The translations under genes were made by a program, and so were the position numbers. DNA of 7,533 nucleotides from Chitinophagaceae bacterium (GTDB lineage: Bacteria; Bacteroidota; Bacteroidia; Chitinophagales; Chitinophagaceae). Positions 5,296 through 7,533 of the stretch are shown piece by piece. The notes below the pieces were generated by a model. That model saw nothing but the letters and a program-made list of their open reading frames with translations. It had not been told where the DNA came from and made no database searches. How positions within the stretch are numbered: position 1 is the stretch's first letter; each line of letters begins with the position of its first letter. Where the stretch lies: NCBI GenBank assembly GCA_020853515.1, contig JADYYU010000330.1, forward strand, positions 1-7,533, read 5' to 3'.

Positions 5296-6831
5296 ATGAC
5301 AAATTCGGAATTATATATACTCAAAGAAAGTAAAATATTTTTGCCGGCGACCAAATGGTACGCCGAAAGAGAAATTGCAGATGTGCAGGAAAATAGTCAG
5401 CAAAGCATGATTGACACGCTTTCCGAAAAATTTCTGGATTTTGAAAAGGAACTCAGGGAGTTAAAGGATGAATTTGCCGCCTCTGACGATAAAATAAAAA
5501 TGGCCGGCAAAGTGGTGAGAAAAAAATTACATCTGATTGGAGGCAAGGCTATCGGCAATTTTGAGCCGCTACTGCAGGATGTGGAAATCATGGAAGAGGA
5601 GATCAAGAAGGCTATTGATGTCAACCTATCCCAGAAAGAAAAAATATGTCAGGAGGCTGAGCAATTGCTTGAAACAACAGAGTGGAAAAATGCAACTGAA
5701 AAATTACGCGATCTGCAAAAACAGTTTAAGGAGCTCGCATCAGTTCCTGATTTACGCAACGATGAATTAAAGGATCGTTTCGAAAAGAACAAGGATGAAT
5801 TTTTTAAGCGTAAACAGGCGAATTTTGAACATTTTGAACAGGATCTGCTTGATAACCTTTCAAAGAAATTAGATCTCTGCGAAAAGGCCGAGACTCTGCA
5901 GCATTCAATCGAATGGAAAAAAACGACCGATATTTATCAGGAGCTAAATGAAGAGTGGAAAAAGATCGGAATGGTGCCCAAACACCGCATGGAGGAACTT
6001 TGGTTCAGATTCAGCACTGCAAAAGATATTTTTTTTAATAATAAGCGGGAACATTTTGGCGAAATCAAAACTGAACAGGAAGAAAATCTTCAGCTTAAAC
6101 TGGCTATTATTGAGCAAGCCGAAAAGCTGAAGGAAAGCACCGAATGGAAAATGACCAGTGAAGCCTATAATAATCTGATGCTTGAATGGAAAAAAATCGG
6201 AAGGGTGCCACATGATAAAAGTGACAAAGTATGGAACCAGTTTTTAGAAATCAAAAACCATTTTTATCAAAATAAAGATGCCCATTACAACACGGTAAAG
6301 GTGCAGCTCGAAGATAATTATGCCCGTAAAATGGCCATTGTTACACATGCCGAAGAACTGCAGCATTCCAATGATTTCGACATGGGCACCGAGGAGTTTC
6401 ATACCATGTTTGAAGAATGGAAAACAATTGGACGTGTGCCGAAAGAGCATGGTGATGAAGCCTGGGAACGTTTTCTGAAAGCTAAAAAACAATTTTTTGA
6501 AAGGAAAGACGCCAACCGCGAGGTGCGCAAAGTGGAAATGTCAAAAGAACTGAACGAACGTGTCAGCAGAACCCGAAGCCAGTATTTTAAACTGACCAAA
6601 GAGTTGCAACGTGAAGAAGACCTGCTTTTTGATGTAGAAGACCGGATCAAAAATCTGCCACCTACTTTACGTAGTTATGAGAAACGTGAAGAGTATCTGG
6701 AAATGATGGAAGACATCAAGGAAAAAGTAAACTCTCTGAAAGCAAAAGCCAAAGAATTGAAAGAAAAACTGCAGCATGATGAGCGCGAGATCAATTATAT
6801 CATGAGAGGTCCGCGTAAGAAGGAGGCGTAA
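5296..6831 (+). CDS. DUF349 repeat protein (four repeats, coiled-coil)
   Basis: The 511-residue protein is highly charged and helical, with no signal peptide or membrane segment, so it is cytoplasmic. A short N-terminal segment (SKIFLPATKWYAEREIADVQ, residues 12-31) resembles the start of other Bacteroidota DUF349 proteins, as recalled. A helical region follows to ~116. Four DUF349 units start at residues 117, 194, 271 and 348, spaced exactly 77 apart. Units 2-4 carry EWKKIG-x-VP, a following W/F-x-x-F and F(F/Y)-x-x-(K/R); their tryptophans are 221, 298 and 375. Unit 1 is the divergent one: Phe144 replaces Trp, and LASVP replaces IGxVP. Residues ~425-511 form a coiled coil with a basic tail (RGPRKKEA). 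The molecular function of DUF349 is not established to my knowledge; a scaffold or partner-binding role is inference. ATG 5296 is used because ATG 5291 hits a stop two codons later. It has its own promoter candidate. Confidence 0.9.
   Translation: MTNSELYILKESKIFLPATKWYAEREIADVQENSQQSMIDTLSEKFLDFEKELRELKDEFAASDDKIKMAGKVVRKKLHLIGGKAIGNFEPLLQDVEIMEEEIKKAIDVNLSQKEKICQEAEQLLETTEWKNATEKLRDLQKQFKELASVPDLRNDELKDRFEKNKDEFFKRKQANFEHFEQDLLDNLSKKLDLCEKAETLQHSIEWKKTTDIYQELNEEWKKIGMVPKHRMEELWFRFSTAKDIFFNNKREHFGEIKTEQEENLQLKLAIIEQAEKLKESTEWKMTSEAYNNLMLEWKKIGRVPHDKSDKVWNQFLEIKNHFYQNKDAHYNTVKVQLEDNYARKMAIVTHAEELQHSNDFDMGTEEFHTMFEEWKTIGRVPKEHGDEAWERFLKAKKQFFERKDANREVRKVEMSKELNERVSRTRSQYFKLTKELQREEDLLFDVEDRIKNLPPTLRSYEKREEYLEMMEDIKEKVNSLKAKAKELKEKLQHDEREINYIMRGPRKKEA
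5644..6567 (+). repeat. Four in-phase 77-codon DUF349 repeats
   Basis: Units occupy 5644-5874, 5875-6105, 6106-6336 and 6337-6567, each exactly 231 bases with no insertion or deletion between them. Protein identity between units is modest and concentrated in the (E/D)A-E-x-L opening, the W-K-x-I-G-x-V-P core and the F-F-x-x-K close. The strict length despite divergence suggests a spacing constraint on the fold. Confidence 0.8.
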
Positions 6832-6896
6832 ATTTTGCAAAAGCACCAAACCAGCCGTTCAAAGATCAAAACATTCAATTACCAAATTTAAAATAA
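6832..6896 (+). promoter_or_regulatory. Short A-rich spacer before the dehydrogenase gene
   Basis: These 65 bases lack any visible hairpin with a T tract, so read-through from the DUF349 gene is plausible. No TAnnTTTG element was found. The last bases (AAATTTAAAATAA) form the A-rich leader typical of Bacteroidota starts, not a Shine-Dalgarno site, and place the start at ATG 6897. Confidence 0.3.
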
Positions 6897-7533
6897 ATGT
6901 CAAATACAGTATTTCAATTAATGCAGGAACTGGAACATGAGCAGGTGGTGATCTGCAATGATCCGCATTCAAAACTAAAAGCAATCATTGCTATTCACAA
7001 TACCACGTTAGGGCCCGCTCTGGGAGGTACCCGCATGTGGAATTACGTTTCTGATGATGATGCCATGATCGATGCGCTGAGACTTTCAAGAGGTATGACC
7101 TACAAAGCCGCGATTTCAGGCTTAAATCTGGGTGGTGGTAAAGCAGTGATCATCGGCGACCCCTCATTAAAAAGCGAAGCACTCTGGCGCCGCTATGGCA
7201 AGTTTGTAAATTCACTGAACGGAAAGTATATCACGGCTGAAGATGTAAATACATCCGCTGCCGATATGGAATTTATTCACCTTGAAACTAAGCACGTGAC
7301 CGGTATTCCTGAATATATGGGCGGTAGCGGAGATCCTTCTCCTTTTACAGCGTATGGTGTATTTGTAGGTATGAAAGCCTGCGCTCACAAACATTGGGGT
7401 AACGATAGCCTGCAGGGTAAAACCGTGCTGGTACAGGGTGTAGGACACGTAGGACAGTATCTGGTGGGGCATCTCACAGAAGCCGGTGCCAAAGTATATA
7501 TTACCGATATCAATGAAGCAAGGGTAAAAGAAA
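6897..7533 (+). CDS. Leucine dehydrogenase family amino acid dehydrogenase (3' end outside window)
   Basis: The first 212 codons are present and the frame is open at the right edge. The protein belongs to the Glu/Leu/Phe/Val dehydrogenases, cytoplasmic NAD-dependent enzymes that oxidatively deaminate an amino acid to its 2-oxo acid, releasing ammonium. Visible features are the substrate-domain motif GPALGGTRMW (residues 39-48); Lys70 in GMTYK and catalytic Lys82 in GLNLGGGK, matching the two active-site lysines of Bacillus leucine dehydrogenase; and Asp116 in AEDVNT. The Rossmann loop GVGHVG (181-186) and an acidic residue in ITDIN (Asp204) indicate NAD+ over NADP+. Sequence style (LGGGKAVIIGDP) favours leucine/branched-chain substrates over phenylalanine or glutamate, but specificity is inferred. 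Family members are called ldh or bcd. Roughly 40% of a typical 350-370 residue protein is missing. It may be co-transcribed with the DUF349 gene. Confidence 0.92.
   Translation, partial: MSNTVFQLMQELEHEQVVICNDPHSKLKAIIAIHNTTLGPALGGTRMWNYVSDDDAMIDALRLSRGMTYKAAISGLNLGGGKAVIIGDPSLKSEALWRRYGKFVNSLNGKYITAEDVNTSAADMEFIHLETKHVTGIPEYMGGSGDPSPFTAYGVFVGMKACAHKHWGNDSLQGKTVLVQGVGHVGQYLVGHLTEAGAKVYITDINEARVKE

Noticed and set aside
6667..6849. Minus-strand open frames inside the DUF349 gene
   Set aside because: Several minus-strand frames rich in Phe, Leu and Ile are complements of Lys/Glu-rich coiled-coil codons and have no start signals or motifs.

Overview
The window looks like a chromosomal segment of a member of the Bacteroidota, probably a Chitinophagales/Saprospirales-type environmental lineage (lineage below phylum is inference). 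Three things support this. The first protein ends in a type IX secretion (Por) C-terminal sorting domain. A DUF349 repeat protein has the N-terminal arrangement I associate with this phylum. A TAnnTTTG-type -7 element lies ahead of one gene, and starts have A-rich leaders instead of Shine-Dalgarno sites. No rRNA, tRNA, CRISPR array, insertion sequence or phage gene was seen.

Layout. Positions 2-3031 (+) are the 3' part of a large secreted surface protein: one partial and six complete SdrD B-like beta-sandwich repeats, a fibronectin-III-like spacer and a T9SS type A sorting domain. It is closed by a strong intrinsic terminator at 3059-3090. About 430 bases (3091-3521) follow without a convincing gene, though open fragments suggest a possible decayed gene. 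A single minus-strand gene (3522-4028) encodes a small exported helical protein of unknown function. A divergent intergenic region (4029-4299) leads into a two-gene unit: a small lipoprotein (4300-4686) and, seven bases later, the tRNA adenosine deaminase gene tadA (4694-5140). A 155-base spacer with inverted repeats and a good promoter precedes a 511-residue protein with four DUF349 repeats (5296-6831). The window ends inside a leucine-dehydrogenase-family amino acid dehydrogenase gene (6897 to the edge).

How the genes relate. There is no single pathway. The tadA gene (tRNA-Arg wobble inosine) and the dehydrogenase (oxidative deamination of branched-chain amino acids) are housekeeping or metabolic. 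The repeat protein belongs to the cell surface. The exported protein, the lipoprotein and the DUF349 protein are uncharacterised. I see no convincing evidence of a new multi-gene system. The items most worth a second look are the exactly periodic DUF349 protein, the lipoprotein coupled to tadA, the open fragments in the 3091-3521 gap, and the mutually exclusive hairpins after tadA.
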